This document shows positions 45,901-52,996 of a DNA stretch of 64,000 nucleotides, in pieces; positions within the stretch are counted from its first letter, which is position 1; the number at the start of each line of letters is the position of its first letter. The translations under genes and the position numbers were made by a program. The notes beneath the pieces are model-generated. The model ran no database searches, was not told where the DNA came from, and saw only the letters and a program-made list of their open reading frames with translations. This DNA is from Lytechinus pictus (lineage: Eukaryota > Echinodermata > Echinoidea > Temnopleuroida > Toxopneustidae): NCBI RefSeq assembly GCF_037042905.1, contig NC_087245.1, positions 30,444,001 through 30,508,000 of the forward strand, written 5' to 3'.

Positions 45901-47453
45901 GAGTAATACTTTATTACCCTTATGTCTAAGTTTCATGAACTAGGCCCATACACTTTCTAAGTTATGATGACAATTCCAAAACTTAATCTTGGTTAAGATT
46001 TCAATGTTGACGCCTCTGTCGGAAAAGCGGCGCCTATAGTCTCGCTCTGCTATGCAGGCGAGACAAAAATGTTTAGGAAATGTTTACCGGTATTACAGCA
46101 TCATGTACAGTTGTTTTTCTTTTACAGTTGTTCATTACAGGGCATGAGTGCCAGTTAAACAGATACCTAATGTGAATTTCAAAATTTCAAAGTTAATTCG
46201 TCTCCAGAAAACCACTTCTTTTTAATAGAAAATTATAGGGTTCAAACCCTTCCATGTATTGAAATTTCTGTAAATCGAAATTTAGTGTTAAATACAGTTC
46301 TTTCTGGAATGGCACCCTCTTCATCCGATAAATCCAATCCTACCATTTCACTTGCTATTTTTTCTTATTGCAGGCTGCTACCAATATTGCTTCATCACCA
46401 AAGGCCTCAGGAAAAGTTAAAAAAGACAACATGAAATATGCAGCTTGGGCAGCCCAGCAGATTGCTTACAAATATAAGGTAAAAAACATTTTAATTTGGA
46501 AACGTGCTGTACGCTAAAATTGACAAATTCTATATCAGAAAGAGGTACATGGACTGGCCAGTGGTGAATCCAATATTTTCCAGGGGGGGGGGGGGACAAT
46601 TTTGCACACAAAAAAAAATTGACAATAAAAAAAATACAAAATAGAGATCATTCTGTTCCAGACAAAAATTGAAAAGAAAGAAGGACAAAAGGGCCTTCAC
46701 TTGTGTATGCATGACATATGCCCCTTTTGTGTCTCTCAAAAAGGGGGGGGGGCACAGGCCGGATTAGCCCTTCCCTGGATCCGCCAGTGGGACTGGCAAG
46801 CAGGTGACTCCATTGCAGACAAGCTTTGTTCCCAACACCTTTGAAGAAATATTGAAACTTTTTTTTTTTTTCAACAAGGGATAATGTTAGCAATCTGTAC
46901 TATGTTTGAATGTTTAGATTTAGACCTTGGGGTGTTTCACAAAGATTTAAGTGTGACTAAAAGTCGCACTAAAATTCATAGTTGCGACTGGTATGAAATG
47001 GTTACAGCCATCTTCAAAATTCAAAATTGGATTCAAAGTAAAATGGAAATGGGATTATGAAATTTTTTGTGAGAGTGGCATGCACAAGCCTAGGATATTT
47101 GAATATGTATAAGAGGATGATTTCTTGATATTTTTGTTTCTAGTTTTCAGTGAAACAAATGTACAATCTTTATACCACATTCTAAAGTTTTCCTATAAAA
47201 AGTGACGGTTGGTAAATACTGTTTAATATTCTTTTCAAGTTTATTAGTAGTTATTACTTCTATTAATCTATATTTTCCCATCCATGTTATGTCTGGCCAT
47301 CTATGATGTATCTGCCTCTGCATACTTGTACCTGTCACTTATTATTCTTATGCCACTTCTTCGTTCCAGGTTGCACAAGGTAAGGACACCGGGAGTAATA
47401 TGCAACATTTGGAAAAGATGCTGGACTGTTTACAGATAACACCTGCACCATAA
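12954..47453 (+). CDS. EMC2: ER membrane complex subunit 2 (TPR protein), ten exons
   Basis: EMC2 (TTC35) is a cytosolic TPR scaffold of the ER membrane protein complex, which inserts tail-anchored and multipass membrane proteins. Exons 12954-12978, 31474-31587, 32067-32217, 38807-38864, 39895-39980, 42267-42326, 42764-42845, 43604-43714, 46374-46478 and 47370-47453 total 876 nt. They join in phase to 291 residues plus stop, against 297 in human. Human-like blocks include [44 protein letters not shown] and [15 protein letters not shown]-type helices lie at roughly residues 84-117 and 150-222. The start ATG has a good context (AAAGATGG). The same frame is open further upstream with additional ATGs, so a longer N-terminus cannot be excluded. 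Intron 1 is about 18.5 kb and transposon-filled. The gene appears intact; its 3' end converges on PTRHD1. Confidence 0.95.
13458..14070. repeat. 125-bp tandem array 1
   Basis: Five monomers begin with GGGGGCATCAAGTRCAAG at 13458, 13583, 13714, 13839 and 13964. Four spacings are 125, 131, 125 and 125 bp; the longer one carries a small insertion. Each monomer itself holds several CAAGGTTAATTTTG-like sub-repeats about 20 bp apart. The copies are nearly identical, which points to recent amplification. A second array of the same unit is at 20738-21060. Confidence 0.9.
14889..15355. repeat. 239-bp tandem duplication
   Basis: Sequence from 14889 (GCTGGTGTTTGCCGC) is repeated from 15128 (GCTGGTGTCCTTGCC) with scattered substitutions and small indels. 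Each unit contains a GATCGAATGAA hairpin segment and ends in TTATTTGAAGTGAAT. No coding capacity. Confidence 0.8.
15356..16170. other. Intronic, little recognised
   Basis: AT-rich sequence with a G-run near 15733 and GGATC-containing fragments resembling the GGCGGATCCAGG element ends common in this window. No gene-like signal. Confidence 0.4.
16178..19650. repeat. Palindrome-rich repeat domain, plus orientation
   Basis: The motif GCTCGCGCTTCGCGCTCGC, usually followed by ATT, recurs in more or less degraded form roughly every 100-250 bp through this stretch (for example near 16365, 16650, 17275, 18745, 19022 and 19370). The spacers also recur, with phrases such as TAGGTCTAAAT and CATGAATAGAGTGTCCC. 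The domain at 33.9-35.4 kb holds the same units on the opposite strand. It begins near a GGATCCAGGGG segment and ends near a GGCCGATTGGGG segment, as the other copy does in reverse. Confidence 0.8.
17440..17832. mobile_element. Foldback of degenerate GTCTAAT-type repeats
   Basis: The left half carries short motifs such as TCGTCTA, TTTGGTCCAT and TTTAGTCTAATGCCA. The right half carries the reverse complements (TAGACGAAATG, ATGGACCA, TGGCATTAGACTAAATG) in roughly reversed order. Together they form a 390-bp imperfect foldback centred near 17640, inserted in the palindrome domain. No coding sequence. Confidence 0.7.
19721..19862. repeat. 140-bp direct duplication, copy 1
   Basis: ACTACTTTCTATTTTT through CCCAACCTATTCAT is repeated at 21417-21562 with very few changes. 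It includes the GATGTCCCC...GGGGGCATCAAGTAC segment shared with the 125-bp arrays. Confidence 0.85.
19863..20165. repeat. G/C-run MITE remnants
   Basis: Several G- and C-runs flank GACAAGCAAAAAAA and GGTTATCAACA segments, the same internal parts as the nested MITE at 8943-9126 in reverse. Probably two or more overlapping degraded copies; ends were not resolved. Confidence 0.45.
20738..21060. repeat. 125-bp tandem array 2
   Basis: Monomers of the same unit as the array at 13.46 kb, with GGGGGCATCAAGTGC at 20765, 20894 and 21023 (period about 129). Isolated GGGGGCATCAAGT pieces follow at about 21181 and 21293. Confidence 0.88.
21417..21562. repeat. 140-bp direct duplication, copy 2
   Basis: Near-identical to 19721-19862, 1.7 kb upstream and in the same orientation. 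An 80-codon open frame starts just before it; that frame crosses the repeat and is not a gene. Confidence 0.85.
21695..22167. mobile_element. MITE with AAGTCTGCGCACC motifs
   Basis: The left end AGTATGATGGTGGGCCCCAAGTCTGCGCACC corresponds to a right end carrying GTGCGCAGACTTGGG, GCAGACATGGGGG and ACCATACT in inverted order. The short CAAGTCTGCGCA motif is repeated in each end. The layout parallels 11870-12405, where the repeated motif is CCTAAAGCTACGCA instead. Confidence 0.55.
22170..23678. other. Interior of composite element, unassigned
   Basis: Mostly AT-rich. A patch at 22.26-22.53 kb is slightly GC-richer but encodes no recognisable domain. Two nearby open frames (22261-22491 minus, 22363-22551 plus) overlap each other and look accidental. 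Confidence 0.4.
23679..24508. mobile_element. piggyBac-like TTAA MITE
   Basis: TTAACTCTTTGCCCGCCACG at 23679 is matched by its reverse complement ending with TTAA at 24505-24508. The inverted repeat after the TTAA is CTCTTTGCCCGCCACG, 16 bp and exact. TTAA on both sides is the piggyBac-type target duplication. The 830-bp interior has no transposase. Confidence 0.8.
24649..25604 (+). repeat. DR1-bearing dispersed repeat, copy 1
   Basis: It starts GTCTCACCTGCATAGC, passes through a GGCGGCG-rich stretch, then has four tandem monomers of about 160-190 bp. It ends ATTGAATCGCGTGATGCAGGTGAGA and a short tail to CCACTTGTT. Each monomer carries ACATGACCAAGGTCA or a variant overlapping AGGTCAAAGGTCA. 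The ends TCTCACCTGCAT and ATGCAGGTGAGA are inverted to each other. Other copies: 35513, 44104 (minus) and 50522. Confidence 0.88.
25985..27140. repeat. Polypurine (GAAA/GGAA) tract
   Basis: Degenerate AAAG, GAAG and GGAA repeats make the plus strand almost wholly purine for over 1 kb, interrupted by an unrelated element at 26253-26613. The long serine- and phenylalanine-rich minus-strand frames here (up to 187 codons) come from this simple repeat and are not genes. Confidence 0.9.
26253..26613. mobile_element. MITE with CAGTAGAGGCGCACGGCC ends
   Basis: CAGTAGAGGCGCACGGCC at 26253 is exactly inverted at 26596-26613. Next to each end lie repeated GGGAGA/TCTCCC blocks (GGAGACTCTCC, GGAGACAATCTCCC) that can form further hairpins. 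The 361-bp element interrupts the purine tract. The purine-rich flanks hide any 8-bp target duplication. Confidence 0.75.
27590..27812. repeat. ACTGGYCC tandem repeats
   Basis: Three units of roughly 60 bp contain TACTGGYCCCAYAA, AATCTTGCTATTTYTGAAA and a following TACTG. Similar ACTGGTCC phrases occur at 13300 and 21600. They resemble subterminal repeats of a DNA transposon, but no end or target duplication was fixed. The 99-codon open frame over them simply reflects the repeat. Confidence 0.5.
28253..29141. repeat. Partial copy of the 48.5-50.2 kb element
   Basis: From AGTAACCCCTGTGTGGTG to GGTTGGCAGGTATG this matches 49600-50217 with indels. It carries about 260 bp absent from the other copy (roughly 28280-28540), bounded by ACATGA, probably a later insertion. 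The left part of the element (starting ATACCTGCCAACC) is missing here. Confidence 0.75.
29142..30120 (+). other. EMC2: EMC2 intron 1 segment, unassigned
   Basis: A 101-codon frame at 29201-29506 ends in [18 protein letters not shown], faintly like a LINE C-terminus, but the match is weak. The rest is AT-rich without gene signals. Confidence 0.3.
30129..31148. mobile_element. 1-kb hAT-like MITE with ACCCTAAAYGGCGT motifs
   Basis: The ends are long imperfect inverted repeats. The left reads GGGGGTCACTCTTCACATAG and then CCGCTACCCACCCATGTCC; the right reads GGACGTGGGTGCGTAGCAG and then GAGAGTGACCCCC. ATTTCTAG flanks both sides (30121-30128 and 31149-31156), an exact 8-bp target duplication. Inside, ACCCTAARYGGCGT-like motifs recur at least eight times, clustered behind each end. 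No ORF of note. Confidence 0.82.
31474..31587 (+). CDS. EMC2: EMC2 coding exon 2
   Basis: Acceptor TTTCACAG, donor GAAG|GTAGGC. It encodes residues 9-46, from [12 protein letters not shown] to YRRKLGDE plus one base of valine. It contains the basic KKW motif typical of the EMC2 N-terminus. Confidence 0.95.
32067..32217 (+). CDS. EMC2: EMC2 coding exon 3
   Basis: Acceptor TTTGCAG, donor GA|GTGAGT. It encodes residues 47-96, [14 protein letters not shown] to GLQYESLG, and leaves GA of a glutamate codon. It forms the first helical pairs of the TPR solenoid. Confidence 0.95.
32272..32330. repeat. Fragment of CAGTCAAA..TAGCGG element
   Basis: CAGTCAAATCTGTCTTAGCGGCC with ACCTGTCTTTAGTGGCC matches the left part of the element at 62985-63532. 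It lies 55 bp after EMC2 exon 3. Confidence 0.5.
32370..32725. repeat. GCTCCGCCGACAATT minisatellite
   Basis: About 20 units of a 15-16-bp repeat (TGCTCCGCCGACAAT and variants with GTCGACACT or GATATT) occupy EMC2 intron 3. All frames stay open, producing low-complexity APPTIAPP-type or RRSNCRRS-type frames (135 and 85 codons) that are not genes. Confidence 0.88.
32836..32969. mobile_element. Short MITE with CAGGGGGC ends
   Basis: The left end CAGGGGGCGCGGAACGG is imperfectly inverted at the right end (GCTCCCGGCCCCTG). GGGGGCT and AGCCCCCC blocks lie just inside. About 134 bp. The target duplication is unclear. Confidence 0.5.
33843..35400. repeat. Palindrome-rich repeat domain, minus orientation
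   Basis: It begins CAGGGGCGGATCCAG with a long G-run and then CGATCGGCCGC, followed by AATGCGAGCGCGAAGCGCGAGC units every 100-200 bp with spacers such as ATTTAGACCTA and GGGACACTCTATTCATG. The order and sequence are the reverse complement of the 16.2-19.7 kb domain. The right end is not clear and may be truncated by the repeat at 35513. Confidence 0.8.
35513..36013 (+). repeat. DR1-bearing dispersed repeat, copy 2 (degraded)
   Basis: Starts TTGTCTCACCTGCATAGC and ends ATTGAATCACGTAATGCAGG...CACTCATG. Only about two monomers remain, and its DR1 has decayed to AAGGTCAAACGGCA. Confidence 0.82.
36074..38620. mobile_element. Element with GTAACGGACATGAC motifs and decayed ORF
   Basis: The motif GTAACGGACATGACRC occurs at about 36092, 36273, 36460, 36483 (as GTAATGGACATGAC) and 36837, inverted at about 38075, and degraded at about 38225. 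The left boundary GGTCAATTCCAG resembles the inverted GGAATTGCCC near 38615, suggesting the ends. The interior holds a transposase-like remnant on the minus strand (37515-37806). It lies in EMC2 intron 3 and stops before exon 4. The boundaries are provisional. Confidence 0.5.
37515..37806 (-). pseudogene. Decayed transposon ORF with [12 protein letters not shown] motif
   Basis: The minus strand reads in one frame [20 protein letters not shown] and then [21 protein letters not shown] before a stop. After a frame change comes [16 protein letters not shown] and another stop. The [10 protein letters not shown] and W.FFA.S.SKGAV.G pattern is familiar from uncharacterised transposon-like proteins of marine invertebrates (remembered, not searched). 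A DDE-type nuclease is possible but unproven. The 98-codon frame at 37268-37564 overlaps in another frame and is probably not the true reading. Confidence 0.45.
38807..38864 (+). CDS. EMC2: EMC2 coding exon 4
   Basis: Acceptor TTGTACAG, donor GCT|GTAAGT. It encodes [19 protein letters not shown], a TPR helix with the characteristic P near its end. Too short for ORF listing; found from phase and homology. Confidence 0.94.
39895..39980 (+). CDS. EMC2: EMC2 coding exon 5
   Basis: Acceptor GTGAACAG, donor AA|GTAAGT. It encodes [15 protein letters not shown] and [13 protein letters not shown], and ends within a lysine codon. It matches human ARKRKIAIRKAQGK...AIRELNEYLEQ in spacing. Confidence 0.94.
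40078..41864. mobile_element. Element with CCGAACCGAAC subterminal repeats
   Basis: The left end TGCTGTAGCCGAACTGCCG and the right end CTGACTTGCAGCA are roughly inverted. Within 120 bp of each end are many CCGAAC/GTTCGG copies. Flanks TAGTTTAG (40070-40077) and TAATTTAG (41865-41872) form a likely 8-bp target duplication with one change. The 1.79-kb interior is AT-rich with ATCGATCRTGATCG segments and no transposase. It lies in EMC2 intron 5. Confidence 0.65.
42267..42326 (+). CDS. EMC2: EMC2 coding exon 6
   Basis: Acceptor TTTTGCAG, donor AA|GTAAGC. It encodes [19 protein letters not shown], a strongly conserved TPR helix pair (human FVGDQEAWHELAELYINE). Confidence 0.94.
42764..42845 (+). 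CDS. EMC2: EMC2 coding exon 7
   Basis: Acceptor GTAAACAG, donor GAG|GTGAGT. It encodes [18 protein letters not shown] and HLYHQKYAE, with the invariant NPHNHLY block of EMC2. Confidence 0.95.
43604..43714 (+). CDS. EMC2: EMC2 coding exon 8
   Basis: Acceptor ATTCTAG, donor ATG|GTAAGC, both phase 0. It encodes [18 protein letters not shown] and [19 protein letters not shown]. Confidence 0.95.
44104..46068 (-). repeat. DR1-bearing dispersed repeat, copy 3
   Basis: Reverse orientation: it begins GGAACGCCTCTGGCAGTCTC and ends TATGCAGGCGAGAC. At least seven monomers remain around the 775-bp insertion at 44509-45283. TGACCTTTGACCT (perfect DR1) occurs at 45501, 45664 and 45855, with mutated versions in other monomers. 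It lies in EMC2 intron 8. Confidence 0.85.
44509..45283. mobile_element. piggyBac-like TTAA MITE in the repeat
   Basis: TTAACCCTAATTCCCTCG opens the element, and CCGGGAGATTTAGGGTTAA closes it as its imperfect inverse. TTAA is at both edges. The repeat resumes immediately (GATGACAATTCC), so the target was a TTAA within a monomer. The interior holds an ATAC-AAGAAATTAAAA repeat and a C-run. No transposase. Confidence 0.82.
46374..46478 (+). CDS. EMC2: EMC2 coding exon 9
   Basis: Acceptor TATTGCAG, donor AAG|GTAAAA. It encodes [15 protein letters not shown] and [15 protein letters not shown], the conserved C-terminal region. Confidence 0.95.
46559..46789. mobile_element. 231-bp hAT-like MITE with 8-bp TSD
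   Basis: The left end CAGTGGTGAATCC and the right end GGATCCGCCAGTG are inverted with three differences. GGACTGGC at 46551-46558 and 46790-46797 is an exact 8-bp target duplication. The interior is G-runs plus A-rich sequence. It lies in EMC2 intron 9. Confidence 0.85.
46926..47000. repeat. GGTGTTTCACAAAGATTTAAG fragment
   Basis: TTGGGGTGTTTCACAAAG through CTAAAAGTCGCACTAAA and GCGACTGGTATGAAATGG resembles the terminal part of a DNA transposon family common in marine invertebrates (from memory). Only one end was seen. Confidence 0.35.
47370..47453 (+). CDS. EMC2: EMC2 last coding exon
   Basis: Acceptor CGTTCCAG. It encodes [18 protein letters not shown] and DCLQITPAP-stop (TAA 47451-47453), matching the LETLQIT end of relatives. 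Confidence 0.94.
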   Translation, partial: VAQGKDTGSNMQHLEKMLDCLQITPAP

Positions 47454-48494
47454 CGAAAATAGTGGGGTGTACCACATAAATTTTTAGGTATAAATCAGAG
47501 ACATTTGATCAAGGTGCTATGTAACGAAGGAAGTGCTCATTTCTTTGAGGAGGATCAGTGTATTGCAAATGGAATCATGAAAGAGTCGGTGAGGGAACGT
47601 GACATCGGGGTTGTACATACATTCGAAAGGCACCGCAATCTACTGGATTCTTCAATAGGCAACGAGGCTGAGGATCTCGAATAGGTCTGGAGAGCATTCC
47701 GTCTACATTTGTGCTCTTACAACTTTCCTTGATTGGCTTAGAACTGAGGAGCACAGGTGTCGTCTGACTGTAACTATGGTAACTGTCGGATAAAAACAGT
47801 CTCGGTGGATAAACATCTTACATGCTTTTTCTGAAACGATCCCTTGATGGGTCTTTAAAGTTAATGCTGGAATATCAGGAAGATAACACCACGTGCATTG
47901 AGGTCTGGGGCCCCTAGCACAACGAGTTGTGATCAGACCAACTCCAAAAGTTAAACACAACATGATTTTCAACCACTGAAACACATGTGGATGGGACTTG
48001 TGCTTGACTCTGATTGGTTGCTTTGAAACAACTCTTTCTGCAACGGGGCCCTGACTCCTATTTTATTGAAGAGTTACAAGAAGAGTTACTTCACCAATTA
48101 TGGCAAGTACCATGAAAATGGGGCTCAGCATCCAATCGCAATCAAGGTTTCCATGAAAGTTGCAATAATGGAAAAGTAACTATAGTTGGTAACTCTTTAT
48201 ATGAGCCATTGAATCACTTCCATTGGATGCGACTCTATCAGTCCCCTGGAAGGTCAATCGTTGTTGATTCTGATCGCTGATCTTTATAAAAAAAAAAAGC
48301 TTTCAGAGTAGAACCTTGACTCGATACCATATTATCACATAAAATAATGTTAGTAAAAAAAAATTTGGAATGAAAGAGCTCAGGTAATTGAGCAAACATC
48401 CTTTCCTCATATCGATTGGAAAGAAAGGAAGGCAAGATAAATAACTGGCTCAAAAACTCTATAAAAAATAGGTCGGTAACAGAATTACACTGCC
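47454..48494 (+). other. EMC2: EMC2 3' region, unassigned
   Basis: Follows the EMC2 stop with no AATAAA before the next element, so it is probably 3'UTR. It includes a GGCCCC...TTGCAACGGGGCC-like segment near 47.9-48.05 kb. No exon recognised. Confidence 0.45.
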
Positions 48495-50215
48495 ATACCT
48501 GCCAACCATTCCGATTTTGGCGGAATTATACCGATTTTTCGACCTCCATTCCGAATTCCGAATTTTAAAACCAAAATTCCGATTTTTGGGTTAATCAATA
48601 TAGTGTTGAAATTATTGAAACGGCTGTATAATGCGACTAACGCATGCACAGCTGTAAGATGCGACTAACGCATAAACGACTGGAGCGCACGGCTACGCAA
48701 ATGCGCTAGCTACACGAAATACACAGAGAGCGACTTTAAACGGCGCGCGAACACTGCTAAGTGCGCAGTTCCATTGCAAATACATGTGAAAATTAACGAG
48801 CATACACGCAACGGCAGCACTTAGGGCGCTACATTTTGAGGTGTTGTCGTTAGCGTTGACTTCCGGAAAAAAATGGCGGCTGACATTGGCTAGCGAAAGA
48901 GCCAGTTTTTAGTGAGGACATGTTTTCACAATCCACGAACATCAGAAAAACCGTGAAAGAGTAACCTTTTTAGACCCCTTGTTTCCTAACTACGATGTTA
49001 AGAATCACCGATGGTGATATTTTTTACGCAAAACAAGGTGATTTAGGTAAGAAAATTTCACTTTTTATTTGAGGTTTTTGCCCATGTCGCCGGATGTGGG
49101 AGTGAGTTAGTGATGTATCGTACATATCTAGAGTGTGTTGGTGATTACAGTGGTATATCGCTGAGTCTGCTGATGATATGAACGGCAGGTCGTTGAACAC
49201 CGGCCGCGCCCCCGCCCGGCCGCGTACCAACGCAATTAAGTTAGATCTATCCCTACGCAATTTTAACATTGATCTGTACTCTATTTTTCGAATAATTGTC
49301 AATTTTTTGAGGAAGAAAGATGAATAACTTTCGATCTCGGGTTGAGCCTTCGGAGCCGAACGCCAAATCTACTTTACATGTTTCGCTTGCCTAACCATGC
49401 CTGAACTCCCAGCGCCCGCCCAGTGGCTGCGCCTCAGCCTCCCCGTCTTTTACCGGCGCACCGCAAGTGCAGTGGTGGGTGCGGGTCGGGCGCATGCAGC
49501 CGTTAGTTTCGGCTCCGTTTTTGTCATGGTTGAAAATCTGCTTTCTTCTACCAACAAGCACTTATCAAATGTAGGTTATGATATAACTTTGTCCTCAGTC
49601 AGTAACCCCTGTGTGGTGAAATAACATGAATAAGACAATGTCAATGTTTGGCTTATTTTCTCTTGATGCATGATTGATAGGCTGGATAATAAATGTTTGA
49701 TTTTTTGGCTTGTCAGTTTTTAATACAGTACTGTAGGGATAACTTAAATCTAAATTCATCATAAAATCTTGAAATTATTTATTTGTCTAATTGAAAATAG
49801 AATGTGTGGAGATGAAGATCTGCATCAATCTCACTTTCCACCAATAGAGGGCCTCACAAAAATATGCTCAAAATCAAAGTTTTTAGAGAGCTCTGATGAA
49901 CAAGAAAAATTATCCCCAAGTGGCTAAGTCTATATAGATATATCACACCTGAATGAAACTGGGTGGTTTATGTCACAAAAGTGATATTTTAAAGATCTTT
50001 TTTTAAATTTTTAATTGATAAATAAAGGTAGACTCTACATGTAGGTCATCCTCTGGTGTGGTAATGAGGGTAAATTTACTTTTAAAAGTGTAGGGAAATG
50101 CTACTTTTACATGCTGAAAATGCAGAGTCCCTATACCGTTGGAGCGGACCGGACACCCGCTCGGCGCCCTCGGAACTTTGATACTGATTTTTTATTATCA
50201 AAGGTTGGCAGGTAT
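48495..50215. mobile_element. 1.7-kb element with ATACCTGCCAACC ends
   Basis: ATACCTGCCAACC at 48495 is exactly inverted at the right end (GGTTGGCAGGTAT). Flanks ACACTGCC (48487-48494) and GCACTGCC (50216-50223) form a target duplication with one change. Near the left end are ATTCCGA repeats; the middle is CpG-rich. No transposase. A partial copy is at 28253-29141. It lies downstream of EMC2, possibly within its 3'UTR. Confidence 0.8.
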
Positions 50216-50521
50216 GCACTGCCATTGTGGAATTGCACAGAAACATAGATTACTCTATGCTGAAGCCTTAAGCTGAATGGTAAATGTAACCCCCCCCCCC
50301 CCCAAGAGCATGTCAACATTCCAATAACGATTATATGAATGTGTATTGCCCTAAAACTAATAAAAGATTTATGAAATTGAGCATATAAATTAGAAGTGTG
50401 TTTTACTTTATTTTTATTTTTTTTGGGGGGGTACCCGTAATTTCAATTGAAAATTCATTTTGATTTGAACATTTTTATTTTATTAAAGCTTCCCTCAAGA
50501 ATGCTAGTGGGGGAAAATTTT

Positions 50522-51022
50522 AGTCGCGCCTGCATAGCAGAGCGAGTATTTAGTTTAGGCGCCACTTTTTTGACGGCGGCGACTGTCAAGATTGAAATCT
50601 TAACCAAGGATAAATTTCTTGAAATGTCATAACTTTGATATGGACCTAGTTCATGAAACTTGGACGTCAGTGAATATCCTGTGTGAGATTTCAGTCACAT
50701 GACCAAGGTCAAAAGTCATTTAAAGTCAATGAATTTTGGCCATGTTGGGGGTGTTGTTGAATTGTCATAACTTTGAAAAGTTTATGGATCCAGTTCATAA
50801 AACGTTGACAAAAAGGTAATCAAGTATCACTGATCGGCTTGCACAAGCCTCTGGTCACATGATCTAGGTCAAAGGTCATGCAGGGTCAATGATCTTAGTA
50901 TTCTACTATCATATGAATGGTGTTTTGGGGAATAATTATTATTCAGTAGTTATCAAAGTCAGCACTGCTGCTATATTGAACTGCGTTATGTAGGCAAGAC
51001 TGCTAAGAGTGTTCCACTTGTT
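50522..51022 (+). repeat. DR1-bearing dispersed repeat, copy 4
   Basis: Starts GTCGCGCCTGCATAGCAGAG with a GGCGGCG block and ends ATTGAACTGCGTTATGTAGG...CCACTTGTT. It keeps about two monomers. A perfect AGGTCAAAGGTCA lies at 50866-50878; the first monomer has AAGGTCAAAAGTCA. Confidence 0.82.
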
Positions 51023-52659
51023 GGGTATAATCCTTGCCTTTAGCTGTCTGATATCCGATCAATGACTTTTATCAAAGGGCCATTTTGAAAAATAGAATCA
51101 TTACTAAGATAGGGTACTAGATATTTTAAATCAAACAATCAAGAATCAGAAGTTGAGAAAAAAAATTGACAGCCACTTCACATATTTAAGATTAGAATGT
51201 TTGATGACTCTCAAGTATGATTTCCATTATCGACCCTTTCCGCAAGCTCAAGACAGGCTTTAAACTCTTAAACTCATCTGATATTACCTTACAATTTTCT
51301 CAATTTTGTTTGATTTAAGTGCAATATTGTGCTTTAGTTGAAATACAAGGTGAAGACTAGCAATGCCTGTATCTCGAACCATAGATCTTGTCATATTGCA
51401 CATGTAATTGCATGGACATGAACTGTTGCGAGTGATTCCATTTCATTGGTTAAACTGTAACCTTCAGGCCTTATGTGCTTATCGAAATGGCAACAACTTA
51501 AATGTACATGTATGCTGTTTAACATGAGACTTCAGGTAGAACACAAGCTAGTATAATTTTTGTTACAATTATACAATGTAATATTTCATGAATGTTTAGT
51601 ATTGCCAAAGTTTAGCACTTTTTCATTTGTTTGGGATGAAATGAGTGGAAATTGAATATTGATTCACAAAATCATTGTTTATGCAATTATATAATTGTAT
51701 TTTGATGTATAATAAAAAAAAAATTATATGTATTAGTATGTGAAGGAATTCAATGTAAAAAGGATGAAACCCTTTTTATTTTTTATTTAGAATAAGAGAT
51801 GAAAATTTCACAAAGAAAGTTTCCAAATCATTTTATAATGAATTGACCAGTTTGAAAGCTTGCCCAACATTACTGCAAGTAACCTATGCAGTCATCAAGA
51901 AACACATGTACAATTTTCAATAATCTGGTATTTACTGTATAGGTTATATATTTTGCAGTGCACAAGTACCTTATTTTCATGAAACTATGAAACTTGCATT
52001 TGAATATTTGCAAAGCTTTCCCTGATATAATCCTATGAAGTGAAGGAGAACACAATGAAATTGGAAAATTATACTTCTGTGAATTTCCATCTCAAAGCAA
52101 AATGTCAGTAATAATCTCTACCCTATATGTGTAACAAATACAGTATTTGATCATTTTTTTGACCTTATGCAAAAAAAAACATTATTAGTACTTTGGCTTC
52201 ATGAACAAAATTTTCTGCAATTTATTCCCTTTCAATAACTTAAACTGATTCTGATTGTATATTGTTTTAAATAATGCATTTATGGGATTCGGTACTGTCA
52301 CAATCCTCCCCCCCCCCCCATGAATTGCATAATTTTACATCATTTTACAAAGTGAATGGGTATTTTTTCATGTTTTTGTAGCTTTAAATAGAAATTTGGT
52401 GGAAACTTATAGACAGATGTGAGCTGCCACCCGGACATCATTATGTAATCAGAGCAATGTGTCTGAAGTAAAGCTGGGTAATTTATATTACATAGATTGT
52501 GTTTTTATTCAATTTTATGATGTTATTTTTCTCTCAGTTGTACAAGGCCAGCCTTAATGGTAGTGCTGCATCGTGAATCCTGGAGATAAGACTAAATGCT
52601 TGCTTGCTTGACACAAACAAACAAGCTATTCTGAAGATAGTCATAATAATGCTCACTTT

Positions 52660-52789
52660 GGGCCCTGTAACAAGGTTTAGTAATTGATCTTGTGGCAGAT
52701 TTCTACAATGGATTGCATTGATTATTGTGTATAATCAATCTTAAAAGCCGGCCCCACGATCCATCGCTAAGCTTCATGTTACAGGGTCC
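52660..52789. mobile_element. 130-bp MITE with GGGCCCTGTAACA ends
   Basis: GGGCCCTGTAACA at 52660 pairs with TGTTACAGGGTCC ending at 52789 (one mismatch), with further imperfect pairing inward (TTGATC...GATCCA). The target duplication is not evident. It lies in the presumed EMC2 3'UTR. Confidence 0.65.
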
Positions 52790-52951
52790 TGATTTGCTCA
52801 TTTCCATCTAGTCTTGTCTCTGTTGTTGGTGTTTTAGGAAAGTTTTCTTTGGCTTAGATTTGTGTTGTTCCCATATGCCTTGTCTCTGTATTATGACAAA
52901 CTGAAAATATTTCCATATTTATATGAGAAAATGTAGTTTCAATTGATGGTT

Positions 52952-52957
52952 AATAAA
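52952..52957 (+). terminator. EMC2: Candidate EMC2 poly(A) signal
   Basis: AATAAA followed by a T-rich stretch at about 52974. It lies 5.5 kb past the stop. It would make the 3'UTR long and transposon-bearing, and other AATAAA hexamers occur earlier (for example in the element at 49.69 kb and at 50.36 kb). Confidence 0.4.
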
Positions 52958-52996
52958 ATGTATTTCAATTCAATTTTTGTTCACTTTTGAATGATT

